7,637 nucleotides of DNA, taken from NCBI GenBank assembly GCA_014379885.1, contig JACMKW010000294.1, forward strand, positions 1 through 7,637. The letters run 5' to 3'. Source of the DNA: Rhizobacter sp. Its GTDB lineage: Bacteria; Pseudomonadota; Gammaproteobacteria; Burkholderiales; Burkholderiaceae. Shown here piece after piece: positions 5,787 through 7,637 of this stretch (its first letter is position 1; the number at the start of each line of letters is the position of its first letter). The notes below the pieces were generated by a model. That model did no database searches and was not told where the DNA came from. It saw only the letters and a list, made by a program, of their open reading frames with translations. The position numbers were made by a program, and so were the translations under genes.

Positions 5787-7637
5787 ATGCTGCAAGAGAA
5801 CCCAACTCCCGACCTGGCGCTGCTGTGTTCACCCCAGACGGTGGCCCTGGTCGGCGCCTCCGACGACCCGGCCAGCATCGGCGGGCGTGCCCTCATCAAC
5901 CTGATGCAGCACTCGGCCTTTGACGGCGAGCTGATGCTGGTCAACCCCAAGCGCGAGCAGGTGGCCGGCATGCGCTGCTGGCCCGACGTGGCCTCGTTGC
6001 CGCTTACACCCGACGTGGTGATGATTTCGGTGCCCGCCGTTCACGTGAACGCCGTGCTGCGCCAGAGCGCGGCGCGCCGTGTGCGCTTTGCCATCGTCTT
6101 CAGCTCGGGCTTTGGCGAAGCGGGTGTCGAAGGCAAAAAGCTCGAAGACGAGATGCGCGCCATCGCGGCCGGCTCCAGCCTGCGCATCTATGGGCCCAAC
6201 TGCCCGGGCCTGTGCAACATCAACGCACGTTTCGGCTTCACCTTCTCGCCCTCATTCCCGCACGACCTGCGGCGCGGCCCCATCGGACTGGCCACGCAGG
6301 GCGGCGGGCTCGGCCGCAACGTGTTGCAGGCGATGGATCGCGGGCTGGGCATCGGCCTGTGGTGCTCCTCGGGCAACGAGGTCGACCTGCAAGTGAGCGA
6401 TTTCATCGCCTACATGGCCGACGCGCCCGACATCGAGGTCATCGTCACGTTGATCGAGGGCATCAAAGACGGCCGCAAATTCATTCGCGCCGTGCAGCGT
6501 GCCGGCGTCAATGGCAAGCCGGTGGTGGCACTGAAGGTGGGGCGCTCAGCCTACGGGCAGCGTGCGGCCATGTCGCACACCGGGTCGATCACCGGCTCGG
6601 CCGAAGTCAACAGTGCGTTGTTTCGCCAGCTCGGTGTGATCGAGGTTGATGACATCGACGAGCTGGCCGACACCGCCGCCTTGCTGGCACGTGCCCGCTC
6701 GCCACAAAAGGGGCGCCAGATCGCGATCTACTGCTCGTCGGGTGGTGCTTCCGCGCTCACCGCCGACATGGTGGGCCTGGCCGGCATCGGCCTCACCACC
6801 TTCGGCGCAGCCACCACCCAGGTGCTGGCCGACAGCTTGCCGTCTTACGCCGCCATCGGCAACCCGGTCGACACCACCACCGCCGTGCTCACCGACGACA
6901 AGCTGATCGACAAGACACTGCTCGCCGTGTGCATGGATCCCGGCGTGTCGCTGGTGCTGATGCCCGTGACCATCGATTACGGCGAGGTCACCATCAAGGT
7001 GGCCCAAAGTGCGGTGCGTGTGCAGGCACAAACCCAAACGCCGATCGTGCCGGTGTGGATGAGCAGCCGCCAGGGAGACGGCCATGGCATCTATGCCGAA
7101 GCCGGCATGGTGCCGGTGGCGTCGGTGGGCAAGGCCGTGAAAGCAGTCAAACGCTGGCTGGATCATGCTGACTGGCTGGCCGCACGCGCGGCCGATGCGG
7201 GTGCCCCACCGTTTGAGCCTCTGCTGCTGCGCACACGTGCGAGCGACACATCCGGCCCAGCGCAAAGCATCAACGAGTTCGAAGGCAAGGCGCTGCTGCG
7301 ACGCGCCGGCATCGCGGTGCCCGACTCCGGCGTGGCACGCACGCCCGATGAGGCGTTGCAGCTTGCCGAGCGCATCGGCTACCCGGTGGTGGCCAAGATC
7401 GTCAGCGCGGGCATCACGCACAAATCGGACGTGGGCGGTGTGGCGCTCGATCTGGCCGACGGCGCGCAGCTGCTTGATGCGTGGGACCGTATCCACAGCG
7501 CCGTGGCCCGCGCCGCGCCGGGCGCTGCGATCGACGGCCTGCTGATCGAGGCCATGGCGCCCAGGGGCGGCGTAGAGACGCTGGTGGGTGTGACGCGCGA
7601 CCCCGTGTTCGGCCCGGTGCTCACCTTCGGCCTGGGC
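5787..7637 (+). CDS. NDP-forming (ADP-forming) acyl-CoA synthetase, 3' end beyond window
   Basis: The frame from ATG 5787 stays open for 617 codons to the right edge; fused family members are usually near 700 residues, so the last part is missing. Order of domains: a CoA-binding Rossmann domain (about 12-145, with TVALVGASDDPASIGGR at 18-34), succinyl-CoA-ligase-like domains (about 160-465), and the first part of an ATP-grasp domain (about 495 on, with YPVVAKIVSAGITHKSDVGG at 532-551). H264 in MSHTGSITGS (262-271) matches the histidine that is phosphorylated in this superfamily. YGPNCPGLCN (135-144) is a further conserved block. The enzyme would join a carboxylic acid to CoA using ATP, giving ADP and phosphate. 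The superfamily includes acetate-, pimelate- and feruloyl-type ligases, so the acid is open. Pairing with the dehydrogenase favours an acid with a saturated alpha-beta bond. The frame is intact throughout. Confidence 0.95.
   Translation, partial: MLQENPTPDLALLCSPQTVALVGASDDPASIGGRALINLMQHSAFDGELMLVNPKREQVAGMRCWPDVASLPLTPDVVMISVPAVHVNAVLRQSAARRVRFAIVFSSGFGEAGVEGKKLEDEMRAIAAGSSLRIYGPNCPGLCNINARFGFTFSPSFPHDLRRGPIGLATQGGGLGRNVLQAMDRGLGIGLWCSSGNEVDLQVSDFIAYMADAPDIEVIVTLIEGIKDGRKFIRAVQRAGVNGKPVVALKVGRSAYGQRAAMSHTGSITGSAEVNSALFRQLGVIEVDDIDELADTAALLARARSPQKGRQIAIYCSSGGASALTADMVGLAGIGLTTFGAATTQVLADSLPSYAAIGNPVDTTTAVLTDDKLIDKTLLAVCMDPGVSLVLMPVTIDYGEVTIKVAQSAVRVQAQTQTPIVPVWMSSRQGDGHGIYAEAGMVPVASVGKAVKAVKRWLDHADWLAARAADAGAPPFEPLLLRTRASDTSGPAQSINEFEGKALLRRAGIAVPDSGVARTPDEALQLAERIGYPVVAKIVSAGITHKSDVGGVALDLADGAQLLDAWDRIHSAVARAAPGAAIDGLLIEAMAPRGGVETLVGVTRDPVFGPVLTFGLG

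Noticed and set aside
4464..5795. 443-codon minus-strand open frame opposite the acyl-CoA dehydrogenase
   Set aside because: It is the antisense shadow of a strongly supported gene in high-GC DNA. The translation is His/Gly/Ala-rich with no recognisable domain.
6546..7496. 316-codon minus-strand open frame opposite the acyl-CoA synthetase
   Set aside because: The composition is typical of an antisense shadow (many His, Gly, Arg), it has no motifs, and it lies wholly within the conserved synthetase frame.
1..7637. Mobile elements, CRISPR arrays, tRNA/rRNA or riboswitches
   Set aside because: No transposase or integrase, no regular repeat-spacer pattern, no tRNA-like or rRNA-like segment and no recognised aptamer were seen on either strand.

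Overview
The window looks like chromosomal DNA of a high-GC betaproteobacterium, most likely Burkholderiales and Comamonadaceae-like. The reasons are strongly GC-biased third codon positions, a Bug-type (TctC-like) periplasmic receptor without visible transporter subunits, and a receptor/acyl-CoA dehydrogenase/acyl-CoA synthetase gene neighbourhood of a kind common in that order. This assignment is inference; there is no rRNA or other taxonomic marker here. I see no mobile element, CRISPR array, tRNA or rRNA.

Layout. (1) Positions 1-167, minus strand: the 5' part of a small zinc-ribbon protein gene, cut by the left edge. (2) 168-354: a divergent intergenic region with a 9-bp direct repeat 21 bp apart and a perfect 12-bp palindrome. 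(3) 355-3466, plus strand: a tight three-gene run of a membrane-anchored calcineurin-like metallophosphoesterase, an exported diheme c4-type cytochrome c (5 bp downstream), and a membrane-anchored triheme cytochrome c (ATGA overlap). (4) 3496-4467, minus strand: a Bug/TctC-family periplasmic solute receptor, convergent with the cytochromes and only 29 bp from them. (5) 4468-4628: a divergent intergenic region with a chain of overlapping inverted repeats. (6) 4629-7637, plus strand: an acyl-CoA dehydrogenase followed 9 bp later by an NDP-forming (ADP-forming) acyl-CoA synthetase that runs off the right edge after 617 codons.

How the genes may work together. The two cytochromes look like an electron-transfer pair that would carry electrons from a periplasmic dehydrogenase toward the terminal oxidases. 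The dehydrogenase itself is not in the window, and the leading metallophosphoesterase has no obvious link to electron transfer. The right half looks like a small catabolic module: the receptor would capture an organic acid, the synthetase would make its CoA thioester, and the dehydrogenase would form the enoyl-CoA. The substrate cannot be read from the sequence.

Nothing here is clearly a new biological system. The points most worth a second look are the phosphoesterase-cytochrome operon without a dehydrogenase, the first haem domain of the triheme protein that lacks any methionine ligand, and the inverted-repeat cluster between the receptor and the acyl-CoA genes.
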